Shown here: one piece after another, positions 21,605 to 34,349 of the stretch
How positions within the stretch are numbered: the stretch's first letter is position 1
How the letters are laid out: each line of letters begins with the position of its first letter
Notes under the pieces: model-generated
Database searches by the model: none
What the model saw: only the letters and a program-made list of their open reading frames with translations
Told to the model about the DNA's origin: nothing
Assembly: GCF_030253575.1 (NCBI RefSeq)
Contig: NC_080563.1
Location: forward strand, 39,502,501-39,566,500
Reading direction: 5' to 3'
Source of the DNA: Rhododendron vialii
Lineage: Eukaryota > Streptophyta > Magnoliopsida > Ericales > Ericaceae
Length of the DNA stretch: 64,000 bases
Position numbers and translations under genes: made by a program

Positions 21605-24600
21605 GGGCAGGTTGGTCCTTTAGATCTTTATATGGTAGTCGTATACTTACATGCTATGGGCAAGTAATTTGAAATGTTCTTGTGGTATATACTTTGCTTT
21701 AAGCTTGTTGGTCACTTATGGATTTTTCCCGTTGTTCTTTTGCCAATGTTGGAGGTAGAAATTTCTTTCGTCCTTTCGACGAGTTTTAGTTGTTTGCATC
21801 AGACATTGCTTTAAATTCCTAGGAGATATTCATATAGTTCTCGGCTTATTAAGTTCATGAAACATCATGTCCTGTTGGAACACCAAACAGTTCTTTTAGG
21901 CTTTTTTGAAATTATTATTTGTTGTTGTTTGTTATGGTTTTAGTTAAATGCTGTGGTTTTAACTCGTTTTTTAAAATTCCCTTATTTTGGGTGTAGGGAT
22001 TATTTGAAGGTCTAAAAGCTTACCGTAAACAAGATGGTAATATTTTGTTGTTTCGTCCTGAAGAAAATGCTGTGCGGATGAGGATGGGTGCAGAGCGAAT
22101 GTGCATGCCTTCACCAACAATTGAACAGTTTGTGGATGCTATAACTGCCACTGTTTTAGCCAATAAAAGATGGGTAATGTGCAACTTTATCTTAGTGTGA
22201 AATTTTGTACCTAATTACTAGTTCTTTTTAGTCTACTACATTATTTGGGTTTTTCAGGTTCCTCCTCCTGGCAAAGGTTCCTTATACATAAGGCCATTGC
22301 TAATGGGTAGCGGAGCTGTTCTTGGTCTTGCACCAGCTCCTGAGTACACCTTTCTGATATATGTTTCGCCTGTTGGAAACTATTTCAAGGTTTGCGACTT
22401 TTGCGATTGACTGCTGGTTTCCTTTTCCAATAATGGCTGTGTCGTTAACTCTGGATTTGTCTTCTTAGATGGTGGATTTTGTTGCTAGAAAATACATGAA
22501 ATAATTGATGGATTTGGATTCTCCCAGATATGCAAATTTTTTTTAGTGTACTGTCTGTTCTTCGTGGGGGTCATTTAGGCTTTCGAGTTAGGTTTATTAA
22601 ATTAAGTGTTTATGTATTGGCATAGAAAATCCTATTTTAGAGAAATGAAATCACCAAGCGTTCTGGTTGGTGGATGCTTTGCTACCTTAACGTGTCTCTT
22701 TCCCTTTTTTTGGCTCTAAGTTTGTTACAAGTTTATGGGAACATATCTTGCTCAAAAAATTTTATATGGATTTCCTAATTCCAGGAAGGTATTGCACCAA
22801 TACATTTGATGATTGACACTGAAGTGCATCGAGCAACCCCTGGTGGTACTGGAGGTGTGAAGACTATAGGAAACTATGCTTCGGTGAGCTAGCCTTCCAG
22901 TTTGTGCTTATTCATTGACTGGTTTGTCAGTATCCATGCTTGGTTTTTCTTTTACAACCTCTGGAGCTTAGGTTTTTCTCATATTTTTCTATTAACAGCT
23001 AGTACAACATCATCTTTGTCATATACATATTCTTAATTCTCAACTTATGTTCTGCTCCCTTGCTTATAAATTAAACACTTATTTACCCCTTCCATTCCCT
23101 TGCCTCCGTTCTTTTTCTTTTTCATGATTCCTTTTTTGTTTACTTTAAGTGCTTTATTGTCCAAGTTTGTCTCTTTCCTCAAGTTTTTGGGAGTCATTTG
23201 GCATGTATTCTTTCAAAAATTGAATTCACCATGTAGCTTCGAAACACAGAATTTTAGGCAGTATTGTTATTTATGGTTGGTTTATTTCATATTTCATGTT
23301 TCATGTTTCATGTTTCATGTCAAGTATAAGGAATGTTTGCCTATGATCTCCGATTTGTTATGATTCAATGGATTCCCCTGCGAGGTGGCAGGTTTTTGAT
23401 CTTGATATTTTATGAGCAATGAGGATGGTAATTACTAACACTTTGTCTATACTAATGACTATAATTAGCCTTTTTTATTTTTGAACAGCAAAGAAAAGGA
23501 TTTTAATAATCTTTGAAAAACAAAGATTCAAAGGACCAAAGAGCACAGCGGCATCAGACTATACCAAGTCTTATCCCAACTATTTTGCTTAAGCTTGCTT
23601 CCAAATGTGGCATTTTGGACTATATTGTATTAACCCCAACATGAATAACTAGTGGAACATGGGAAAAAAGAAGTCATAGTTGACATTTATATGAAAAGAT
23701 TGGACTTGCTAATATATTCCATCTTTCTGATCCTCGTGTGTAGGTACTAAAGGCACAAACTGCTGCAAAAGCCAAAGGCTTTACGGATGTTCTGTACCTT
23801 GATTGTGTTCACAAGAAATATCTGGAGGAGGTTTCCTCCTGTAATGTGTTTGTTGTAAAGGTAAATTGGAGACTCAGTCAGCTTCTTCATAGTACCTTTT
23901 GTATAATGATTCTGCTATCTTGTGTTATTTCGGATGGTAACTGTCACTTGGATTCTATTGAGACCAGATTTTGTGGTCTATTTGAATTGATAACATATTA
24001 GTTGATGTCATTATAGTAATAATCGCGGTATTTACAACTTACAACAGCTATACACGAGGTTTGTGTAACCATTGATTTTAGCCGGAAAAAACCCCTAGGT
24101 TTGTCCATGGTTGACTATCATTAGATACTGCAACTGTCCTGTAAAGATATAGGGGTCTCGTTTTTTGGTAGGCTTTAATGAATGTTACAGTTGTTGAGCT
24201 TGGTTTTTTTCACTCCTCTAAAGTTGTGTTTGATTTGTGGAAGTGATGAAGCTGGGATAGGATCTTGAGTCGAAAATGAGTTGTCCGTGTTTGACTATCA
24301 TTAGATACTGCAACTGTCCTGTAAAGATATAGGGGTCTCGTATTTTGGTAGGCTATAATGAATGTTACAGTTGAACTAGGTTTTTTTCACTCCTCTGAAG
24401 TTGTGTTTGATTTGTGGAAGTGATGAAGCTGAAGCTGGGATAGGATCTTGAGTCGAAGAATTAGTAGCAAACCTCATGTATGAGAATGGCTTGAAATTGA
24501 TATGTTCAACCATAGAATTGAGTTTGTAGTGTAAAGTAATTGAAAGGTTTGTAAATCCAGGTCGAAAGGTGTTCATTTTGTTCCTCTTGATATTTTTTTG

Positions 24601-27600
24601 GAAGTAACTAGTGAGGACCAGAATTATGACCATCTCCGGTACTGTTCTCTTAATCTAATCAATGATCATATGAAATTTTCAATGCATTTGTCAGTTCGTG
24701 TAACGTGGGATTTTTACTGTTTTAAGATTGTAGAAGGTTCTATTAAAAAAAAAAAAAAGATTTTACAAGGTTATGTTTTTATGATTCCATGATTTAACAG
24801 TTTTAATCGCGTATTGACTCTTTCACTAGTGGCTGAATTTGAAACTTTTGACGGATTGTCATACTGGCTTTACCATGCAATTGTTGTCATTACAGGGAAA
24901 TTCTTTCCTTCATCGATGTAAAGCTTGTTTATAATTTTAAATCCTTCTATTATTTGTCTTTTAGGGCAATGTCATTTCTACCCCTTCTATAAAAGGGACA
25001 ATCCTACCTGGCATTACACGAAAGAGTATAATTGATGTTGCTCGAAGCCAAGGATTCCAGGTACTCATTAGTTTTGAAAGCCGTGAATTGTTGATAGCTA
25101 ATGATAATACACGACTACAAGTTTGCTTTTATTGGTGGATAATCTTTATTTGTTGCACTGTTTGTAATGGTAGATAATGGTAGCTCTCTTGAGTGTTATG
25201 GGTCACTTTTGCAAAAGCAACTCATAACACTGAGAGAGGTACCGATATCTGCCATTACGAACCTATGTTTAAGAAACCGGACCAGGCAGACTGGTTAACC
25301 CGTCACCCGGCACTAAGTCCAGTTCGGTTTTATCACAAGACCTTTTCAACTCAAGAACCGGCCTATTTATTAAAAACCAGTCATAAAAGGCGGTCCAACT
25401 GGTGGCCCGTAACAATCGCTCGTGGATCAATCAACCCGTACCAGGACGCTTAAGCATTATAAAAATTCAACTCAGTCGTGCCTTGGCTTGCTAGTTGCCT
25501 ATGCATCAACGCAAAGTCCTTGTACAGCTCTTAGCAAGACTAGAAAGGCCCACATGTGCAGTCTACCTTAAAAAATACTCAATGTGGGACGGCTTGGAAT
25601 GGTGCACAAATGCAAAAACTAAGCATCAGGTTTTGACGGCACTTCATGGATCTAAAGAAATTTACATTTATCTTTATTCGAAAAAGTCTCTAAAAAAGCA
25701 TGTGAAATATGGATCAAATGCTCAACTGAGTAGAACTAATTATTGTGAATTTGGACACTGATGTCTTTTGATTTATGTATAAATATTTATATACCAATGA
25801 GGTAATTCAATTCCGGTTCACCCATTGGTTGAACCAGTGACTTGTCCACCGATCCATTTTCTGGGCATTTTTACATATAGTGCAACACATGCCTGTTTAA
25901 ACAATCCGCAAAAGAGATAATAAGGTGTAAGCATATAGTTACCATTATCACTTTTCGAACAATGAACAATAGCTTTGACGGCATTCCCCCCCCCCCCCCC
26001 CCAAAAAAAAAAAAAAAAAAACCCACACACACACACCCTTATGATGCACGGACACGGACACTAACCTAAGTTGCAGGAACCTTCAACTATGCCCACGTTT
26101 CTTCCACGGAAACGCGTTTCCGCATTCCCATCGAAGGAAACTCTAAGAAACCCGTCCCAATGACGACTGGAACTCGTTCCTTACCTATACAGGAACTTAC
26201 ACCCAAAAAACAGTTGAGAGACTTACGATTCAAGTTGCAATTGGTACCTTTAAAGTTGTTTTGATCTTGTTGGTGTGCACATCTGATATTAACCTTCTAG
26301 AGTCATATTAATAATGCCTTTAACTTTTACGCCTACTTAATATGCACAAGAGCTCTATTGTGTAATCAATGCGCTACAATAAAAATGTTGAAATATAACT
26401 AGAAACTTATAATTTTATTAGTAATATTTTATGTGGTAGAATAATATTTTTATATTGACATTTAACAATATAAAATTCCAAAATATATTTATAATTTTAA
26501 TAATTTTTCCTAACCACTCCCAATGGCGCTCCCACACTTCTATGATCATCCGCTCTCCCGCTCCCGCTTCGTGTAACTAAGACACTGACACGGGGACGGG
26601 GACACGGAAACTCTAAAAAAATGGGGTCACGGACACGGCGGGGGATACCGGACACGTCACGTATATATTTATTTATTTATATAAATAAATAAATAAATAA
26701 TTTTAGCTTGACACCCAAAAAAATTTAAATTTTTTTTAAAAAAAATTACAGTTTGACCTCCAATTTTTTTAAAATTACAGTTTGGCCCCAAAATTTTTTT
26801 AAAAAATAACAATTTGGCCCTTGCCGTGTCCCCATCAGTGTCCCTCCCATGTCCCCATAAAAAATTTAAATTAAATTATGGGACACGCCACGTGGCATGT
26901 CCCCGTGTCCCGACACTGCGATACGTCGACCTCAGGTGTTGGTGCTTCATAGCCACACACACACACCTACACAACCACAAATCCATGAACAAATCTATTC
27001 TGTTGGAAGGTTGGACGGTTTACCCGAACGGACCGTAAACCAACCAGTGTACGTATAGCATAGAAATTTTTGTCTCCATTCTATGTACTCCAAGAAGCGG
27101 CACTGTGAATCCTAAGTTCTTATCATAGCTAATCAGAAAAAACCTGAGACCTTTCAATTTCCATGCAACCAGACTTCGGTTTCAATTTCTCAGTAGCTAA
27201 ACAGACGCTAAGAGGATCCCTCCAACTAAATGAAAAACAAACACAAACCTTAAAGACTATTGGCAGCCGCACAGGTGCATACATAATTGTAATCATTAAC
27301 TAGCTCAGCTCTCACCATCTGGAAACTCTTTGGTTGTCTTTGAAATCAAGCGAATGAACTAGTGCATAGGTCCATTACCAAACGAAACCGAGCCTTAAGT
27401 CCCAATTGATTTGGGTCGGCTAAGTGGTAGCTCCATTGTATGCAAATAATGAGAAAGCATTACAGGAAAACAACTGAGAGGGAGGGGGAGCGGAAGAGAC
27501 ATACGAGGAGGTTGGTGGACAGATACAGCAAAACGGGGCATATGTAGAGAAAAAACAAAGGTCTGGAGAGTACTACAACATATGCTAATATCAACATTTC

Positions 27601-29850
27601 GGAGGGCGTGCTTTTAATGTGGAGCCCTAGTGTTGTGAAAGAGTAAATTCAGGGATGTCAAAATAGTTTTCTTATTCTTTCCCTCGAAGTTTTCATGGAG
27701 GGGAAATAAATCAAACATAGTCAACTCAATTTGAGGGAGACTGGAGTTGTGGCAGAAAAAGTATGGAAATTATTCGGTAAGAGTATTGGAAAGAAAATTT
27801 CCTTACGAGTCTGAAATTTTAAAATTCTAAGTTCTAATCAATACGAGCTTTTCCCTTTTGTATCACATTTTAGAGCATGTGGTGTACCACATTCCGATTC
27901 CCTTTCCCATACTGGAAGAATCGGTGTCCTAGGTAACGTAAAAGAGAGATACTCCCCAACACCGTTGGGTCATTGGTTCTCGATTTTTTGATGGGATATT
28001 GGTAATGAAGTTGCTTGATTTTGTTTGTGTGTTGCATATGAATCGTAAACCAGGCCCTACTTGGTAGTCTTCTGACTCAATTTCGATGTTATATTAGAAC
28101 TCCTAATCAGTGATTTAGCATGAATTCCTCTTATTTTCTAGATTTTGAGAACTTGCCTCCAGAAGAGGGAATACGTTATGTCTATGCACGTTTGTGCGTG
28201 AAATTACTGATATGATTATTGAAGCTTTGTGTCTATGCTTACGCACTCATATAACTTCATCTACCTGGTTATGTAAATTATTGAAAAGTAGTGCAACTAT
28301 GCTACTGGTACTAAAGAGTAAAGTGACCGGCGTCATCTCTTGATTATAAAGATTATGTAATCAGTTTCTCTTTCTCCCCCTCTTAATCCTGGCTGATGCT
28401 GTACTTGTATGTTCCTGCTGGTTTTGGTCTTCTAGCTTTTGTATGAATCCTGCAGCTTGATGCTGTACTTGTATGTTCCTGCTGGTTTTGGTCTTCTAGC
28501 TTTTGTATGAATCCTGCAGCTTCATGCACAGCACAATTGACTTCTGGAGCCACTTCTCACTTTTGGTGTAGGTTGAGGAACGGCTTGTAGCGGTGGATGA
28601 ATTACTTGATGCTGATGAAGTATTTTGCACTGGAACAGCTGTTGTTATATCTCCTGTGGGCAGCATAACTTATCATGGTGAAAGGTATAAGTGCATAGTT
28701 TGGCTTTTCATTTGTAGTTTTATGTTTGCAGTTTCCCGGAAAATGTATTGGAAGCGTCACCAAAAAGTATTTCACTGATAGTTATGCACTAGGATTAACT
28801 AGAAAATGGAAGAAATGGGTTGAACTGCATTATTCCCTAGCCACTTGTGTCTTGTATCAAATGTTAGGTGCTAATGGAAGCTTGAGTTTTAGGGAACTGT
28901 ATGGATTGGGCGCAGGCTTGTAGAAAATTTGAATTTGTAGCTAATTCACCTCGGTAACTGCGGTAGAATGATTCCTTTAGCTTTTAATTCCAGCTGCCAT
29001 TAAAATTGAGCTACATGATTGTGATGGTATCATACGTTTTCCTTCTTGAGCATGACACCTCATGAATGTGGCAATATCCTATCATAGTCTGATGAATAAT
29101 GACAAGACTCACAGGGCGTCAAGTATAACTGCGCTTATGGGCTGATGCAAGTTATTTGACTTGGTGGAAAAATGTCACGTGAAGTTTTGGAGCTTTTAAG
29201 AAACAGAACATTTCCCTTTAGCCGTTAAAAATAGAAAAAGGAAGGATATTTCACTTCGATTGAAAATTTAGTCATTCTCTTCATGTTCCAAATGCCATTT
29301 TGAAATGGCAACCTAGCTTACGACATTGTCACACAGGTAACAGAGGCTTAATGTCCCTGTCATGCATTGGGAAGCATTACGTCTACACCTGTTAATATAG
29401 TCCCATTGCTTTATCTATACATCTTTTCATGGTGCGGTATCTTAGATTCGTTGTTCTGCCTTCTAAACTTTCATTGGCTGTTTGAAAGATTTGTGAACAA
29501 CCAAAACATAAAATGGCATAACCTTCCTGGTGACATAATGTCTCTCATTATAGTGGATACTAAAAAAACAAACGGCTTTACAACATGTGACCCCCTGCTA
29601 AAAGTATCTGAAATAGAAAAATCCCTCTTTACTAACCTGAGATTTGCTTATGTGGGGACTAGTTTGCGATTTGATCTTCATGTTTTCCTCTACAACACCT
29701 AATCTATTGAGCTCTTTTGTGTTATTTTGCAGGATATCTTACAGAAGCGGTGGAATTGGTGTTGTGTCACAACAATTATATTCCGCGCTCACCAGACTAC
29801 AGATGGGGCTTACAGAGGACAAGATGGATTGGCTTCTTGAGCTGAATTAG
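19725..29850 (+). CDS. BCAT: Branched-chain-amino-acid aminotransferase (plastid or mitochondrial type)
   Basis: This PLP enzyme transaminates Leu, Ile and Val with 2-oxoglutarate. The exons are 19725-19859, 19916-20028, 21373-21550, 21997-22173, 22258-22389, 22785-22883, 23744-23860, 24965-25060, 28572-28684 and 29733-29850; all junctions are GT-AG and keep frame, giving 425 codons. Family motifs are [28 protein letters not shown], the PLP lysine in [47 protein letters not shown] and the C-terminal IQTG-like [13 protein letters not shown]. It is closest to Arabidopsis BCAT2/BCAT1-like proteins as I recall them. The start is uncertain: MESGAVFTG in exon 1, or ATG at 19949 in exon 2 ([18 protein letters not shown]), the latter resembling known presequences and giving 369 residues. 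Intron 8 is 3.5 kb and full of repeats. Confidence 0.92.
21551..21612 (+). repeat. TA microsatellite and duplicated exon-3 donor
   Basis: After the exon 3 donor (TTATGGGCAG|GTAATT at 21541-21556) comes a (TA)n run, and then TTATGGGCAGGT again at 21601-21612. Use of the second donor would add 60 nt with an in-frame TGA, so it would truncate the enzyme. Confidence 0.8.
24101..24457 (+). repeat. 180-bp tandem duplication in BCAT intron 7
   Basis: Two nearly identical units (24101-24280 and 24281-24457) share TTGACTATCATTAGATACTG and TTGATTTGTGGAAGTGATGA. The only notable differences are small indels. Confidence 0.9.
25250..25880. mobile_element. Inverted-end element in BCAT intron 8
   Basis: The left part (GACCAGGCAGACTGGTTAAC) and the inverted right part (GACTTGTCCACCGATCC preceded by GGTTGAACCAGTG) resemble each other as imperfect terminal inverted repeats. 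The interior has short frames only. The boundaries are approximate. Confidence 0.4.
25986..26040 (+). repeat. Poly-C / poly-A / CA microsatellite
   Basis: Seventeen C (25986-26002), nineteen A (26003-26021) and then a CA run. It abuts the GACACGG-rich element that follows. Confidence 0.95.
26041..26952. mobile_element. GACACGG-rich TIR element (Mutator-like?)
   Basis: The left end ATGATGCACGGACACGGACA and the right end GGTGCTTCAT are imperfect inverses. The element holds several GACACGG or CCGTGTCC blocks (26050s, 26580-26660, 26880-26915). CA-repeat sequence (CACACACACC) lies on both sides and could be the target duplication, but being a microsatellite it is weak evidence. No transposase is present. 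Confidence 0.5.
28394..28521 (+). repeat. 64-bp perfect tandem duplication in BCAT intron 8
   Basis: The unit starting TGATGCTGTACTTGTATGTT occurs at 28394-28457 and 28458-28521 with no visible mismatch. It sits about 50 bp before the exon 9 acceptor and so may affect the branch-point region. Confidence 0.92.
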
Positions 29851-30399
29851 TAGGCTGAATTAGTAGGCTTTCAAATGTTTTGTATGCTATGGTTTTGTGC
29901 TTTTTTTTAACTTGGGAAGTGTGTACTTCGCTTTCTTTGGTTGGTAAAGATTATTTAGTTTTATGTTTTTTATTCTAGTGTAGGCAGGCAGTCATCTTGT
30001 TTATGTTTCTCAATGTTACTTTCTTCAACACATGATTGTGCAAGAGATTTCAAGTTCTATTCATAATATCTTGTGTTCATGTGCTGTTTGTGTTGCATGA
30101 CATTGTGATGAAAATGTCCAGCTTGCATTTTAAATCTTCAAATTTTCTATTAAATAACCAAAAGAGCAACTAATCAGTCTTCAATGTTTAGTCTTTCACC
30201 CCTTAAATGCAATAAGCCAAACTCATGAATGAATGGTGCATGATTCAATACCCTTCTGTCACAGAGCTGGGGAAATATTTCATGCTCTCTTCTTTCCAGT
30301 GCAATAAAGCTCTCCTGAATAATATATTCCAATCGGATTAAAAAAAAATTTACTATATTCTAACTGGAAGCCCCATCTTCTGTGCTAGGAAAAAGAGAG

Positions 30400-31165
30400 A
30401 AAATTTCAAAATGACACCTGAACTTTCATTGCAATGTCACAAAAACACCTAAATTTCACTTTATTTCAATTAAACACCTGGACTTACAAAATCTCCAAAA
30501 TGAGGTACATGCCGTTAGCGATCCATTCCATCCAAAAAATTGCTGATGTGGCACACTTCACCCGTTAAGTGGGCCCATTTCACATGTTAGGAAGCAAATG
30601 AAATGCACATAATCGCAACCCAACACTACCCTACTTCACTTTTCTTTACCTTTTAATTGTGCGCACATCAAAACTCCACGGATCAAAAAATAAATAAAAA
30701 ATCAAAACCTCACAAATCTCCAATCTAGTCCCCTTCACTAGACCAGTCGGAGAAGTTCCCACCGCCACTGATGAGGTTTCTTAGGAGCAATTTCAGTGGT
30801 CGAAGCAAAGGCAAATCACGTTCCAGCCCAATGTTCAAAATCAAGGATTGTTGAAGAAATCGAACCGAATTTGGGAGAAATTGTGGATTCGGTTGATGGA
30901 AAAGCAGAGGAAATTAGGAGGGTTCAAGAAGTGGAAGCGACAATGGATTTAGTGCAGTGAAAGGGTGGGGTTTTGATTGTGTGCATGTCTTTTAACAGAT
31001 GATGTGTGCCACATCAGCAATTTTGTTGACGGAATGGATGGAGACTAACGGCAGATACCTCATTTTGGGGATTTTATGAGTCCAGGTGTTTAATTGAAAT
31101 AAAATGAAGTCTAGGTGTTTCGATGATATTAGAGTGAAAGTTCAGGTGTCATTTTGAAAAAAAAT
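30400..31165. mobile_element. Foldback transposon with ~170-bp inverted arms
   Basis: The left arm starts TTTCAAAATGACACCTGAAC and the right arm ends GTTCAGGTGTCATTTTGAAA-like; the pairing continues through GCTGATGTGGCACA / GTGCCACATCAGC over about 170 bp. The interior (about 30600-30980) is non-coding. Confidence 0.75.
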
Positions 31166-31924
31166 TGTTACTATAATAACTGTGTAAATAGAAAACTTAT
31201 ACAATGTCTTTGGAGCATTATCACGGGATGCTTTTTTAAGGGCTTCCACCATCATACATTAAGTAATGCTCTAGGGCCTCTTCCACCATACAGTACACTA
31301 TCATAGGATTCACACGTTTGAGGTGGGTTCCCACAAATGTATGGTGTGGGAGGCCATTGGAGCATTGCTCTAACAACACCAGATAATTTTTCCTCTTTTC
31401 CCTCCCATTCCCATGGTAACCGTCAATTATACTATCAAAAGAAAATCAAGATTTTTCCCCCATTGGGGTTTCTCCATCTCTCAATCTTAGATTTTAGAGG
31501 TTTTTTTTCCTTCCCCCTTCACCACCATACTGCCATCCGCCGCCTCTTCCGGTGTGTAGTCCGACAGCTTTTGGAGGTAGTGTCTTGCAAATCGTAGTCG
31601 CCGGAGACGTCCTCCCCTGCCAAAATGGAAGATCTAGGTTGGTGGATGAAGTTTGCTTCAGTACGGCGGACTCCGTATGGTTTCTTTACTGGTTTTTCTC
31701 CTCTCTTTTCTTTGGATCTCTTCTTTGATGTCCCATGTGGAATTTCTCTCCGTTTGAGGGGCTTCTATCACCTCCTATGTGGGTGTTTATGATTATTTTT
31801 TGCAGTGATCCGTCTGTTTAGAGCAGCGGGTTTAGTTGGAGTTTGGTGTAGTCTGTTAGACTAAGAGTCCTCCTCCAGTTTAGTTTCTTAACTTTGTTTA
31901 TGGATGAAATTTCCTCTTGATGTA

Positions 31925-32139
31925 CTCCCTCCGTTCCTAAATAAGTGTTCGGCACGCAAAACTAGGCGTTAAAAATGAAGCATTTGTTTTGTTAAAAAAA
32001 TCAAATTTTTTTCACAAATCAATAGATGGCAATGAGTTCTATTATATTGTGAAAAAAAATTAAAATTTTTAATAAAAAATATGCATGTTTTGTAAAGTCT
32101 AATTTTGCACGCCGGACACTTATTTAGAGATGGAGGGAG
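31925..32139. mobile_element. Stowaway-type MITE (subfamily 1)
   Basis: It has CTCCCTCCGTTCCTAAATAA and the inverse end GATGGAGGGAG, both flanked by TA. It shares TCACAAATCAATAGATGGCA-like interior with 5952-6166. Confidence 0.85.
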
Positions 32140-32485
32140 TAATATTTCTTGGATTTATAATATCACTTGTTATCGTTTTTGGGAAAAAAAAAAAAAGAAA
32201 ACTCAAGATTTGTTTTTGTTTGATAAGATTTAACTGTAAGTTTTCCAAAACAAAATGGCCAATGATTTTTGGACGTTCCTTTTCTCCCAGCTAGGGGTGA
32301 TTAAGTCCGGTTTCCACCCATTTTTGAGACCGAACCGGATATTCGGTTTGCATTTAAATAGAAATCGGAACCAGTCGAAATAATTCGGTCTGGTTTTGGG
32401 AGTCCCTATGCATCCTTCTTCTTCTTCTATTTCTCCTCATTCATCTTATTCCGTAAGCTTTTGGTGTGACTTGTTTTTGAGTTTT

Positions 32486-32860
32486 GCTATAGGGACCGAC
32501 GGGTTCCGTAAGGCAATCGTACCGACGGCAGCTCCAGACAGTCTCCGGTCATCGGACGGCTGATCCGAGTCATTCAAAAATTCTATAAAAAAAAACGAGG
32601 AGGCCTACTCGGGAATCAACGGCATCCGATGTGTATAGGTTGATTGATCCAAACACCCTATTTTCGTGTATATATGTGTATATACGAAAAATAGGGTGTT
32701 TGGATCAAACACCCTACACACATCGGATGCCGTTGCTTCCCTCGTTGGGCCCTTTTTTTTTAGAATTTTTGGACGGCTCGGATTGGCCGTCCGGTGGCCG
32801 GAGACGGCCTAGCTCGGCCGTCGATACGATTTCCCTACTGGACCCGTCGATCCCTATAGC
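32486..32860. mobile_element. GC-rich nested-palindrome foldback element
   Basis: The ends GCTATAGGGACCGACGGGTT and ACCCGTCGATCCCTATAGC pair. Within them GGACGG and CGATCCGAG, TTCTATAAAAAAAA and ATCAACGGCATCCGATGTGT blocks pair with the right arm. At the centre is AACACCCTATTTTCGTGTAT, a perfect stem with its inverse. There is no coding capacity. It is a second full member of the family at 12749-13081. Confidence 0.8.
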
Positions 32861-34349
32861 TTTTCTGCTTGTTTTTATAGCCATGTCACAAAAGTGGTTT
32901 CCACTTTTGTCTTAATCAAAATCCAAATTTTACATATGATGTTATTGTAACATGATTAATCTTAGGGCGAAATAGTAAAATTACTAAAATTCAACCACCC
33001 ACACCATCCCTAGAAAAAATTACCCATCCACACTCTCCTACTCTCCAAATATTTTCACTTGCATTTTCATATGCACATCAGAGAGTGTGCCCCCAACCGC
33101 TAGTATTCCATCTGTAGGAACTCGTTTTGGCGCCGGCGGCAATGTGGGGAGTCCACAATTAATGTGGTTTTTTAAGGTTTAGCTTTGAACTTTCTTGGAG
33201 ATGGTCAATAATTCTGTAATTCATTTTAATTGTGTTCAAAACGTGTTGCACTATGCGCACGGACATACCCTAGTAGGTGTACATATTATATCCACATTTC
33301 CAGGAACTATCTCTTGCTTACCTAGGAAGATAAATATAATAGTAACTTTCTGCGTCAATGCTATGTGACAAATCCCGACTTAACACGGTTCCATTTTAAT
33401 GGTTCAAATTTTCCGACCTGTCGATCCTCCCTATACGACATTTCTGCAAAATATTCAGTTTTTTTGATCGAAAGCAATTTCTGTGAATGATTCTTGGAAT
33501 TTTAACCGCCTCTTCAGAGAAATACGCTCAACATAAGAATCAACAAATTTTTTACAAATATTTATGCAATGTGTACACGAAGAACTACAAAATGAACTAT
33601 TTGAATCATCAAGATGGAGATGTTATGATTCCAATCCGCAGCGCATCGAGAGGATCCTGATTCCAACTAGCTGAATTATTTGTTTGACAAAGGTCAAAGT
33701 AAGCAATGAAGAATCAATTTCGGCTCCCCAAATGAAATTTTAAATAAATACTTGAGAAAGCTGACACGTGCTCTCAGAATGGCATGAAATGAGCTGTTAA
33801 AAAGAGAAAAGAGCCGTTAAAATATTGGAAAAAAAAATAGAGAGAGACTTGGGTTATTTCAAATTTGAAAAAAGAAATGGGGAATGATTTAGGTCAAAGA
33901 TTGGAAAGGATTTTTTTTGTGAATTTTGCCCAAATTTTAAATTTGGGTCTTAAAATGGATCAAAGTTGAAGATGCTTTAATGATTACAAATTAGAATTCA
34001 CAACCGAAATAATCAGACTTAAAATTCTAAGTTCTCACCCAACTATTATACAAGAAAATGCCACACATCAAAGATATTACAATACCATTCACAGTCAGCT
34101 AGTCAAACCAGAATCAAGGGGAAAGATAAAGGATTTTTTTTTTTTTTTTGAATCAGATAACAAAGGATATCAAAACACGAAAATGAAAGCACATAATGCC
34201 CACACCCCATAGCTGCATACCAGGCCTATTTTCCGTATTACAGTAGTAAAATTCGAACATCAATACAGAAATTAGAACTCACTAAGAGCTCAATACATGT
34301 TAGGCTTCATCTACAAACACGTTTATTTACCTCACTGCATCAGGTTCAA

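Larger units (their letters stand above)
29851..34349. other. Intergenic, transposon-rich, no gene seen
   Basis: This lies between the 3' end of BCAT (plus) and the 3' end of the serpin at 34350-37301 (minus). It holds the foldback element 30400-31165, a Stowaway MITE, a CGGTTT-bearing fragment near 32295-32400 and the GC-rich foldback at 32486-32860. Short open frames have no recognisable family. Confidence 0.7.
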
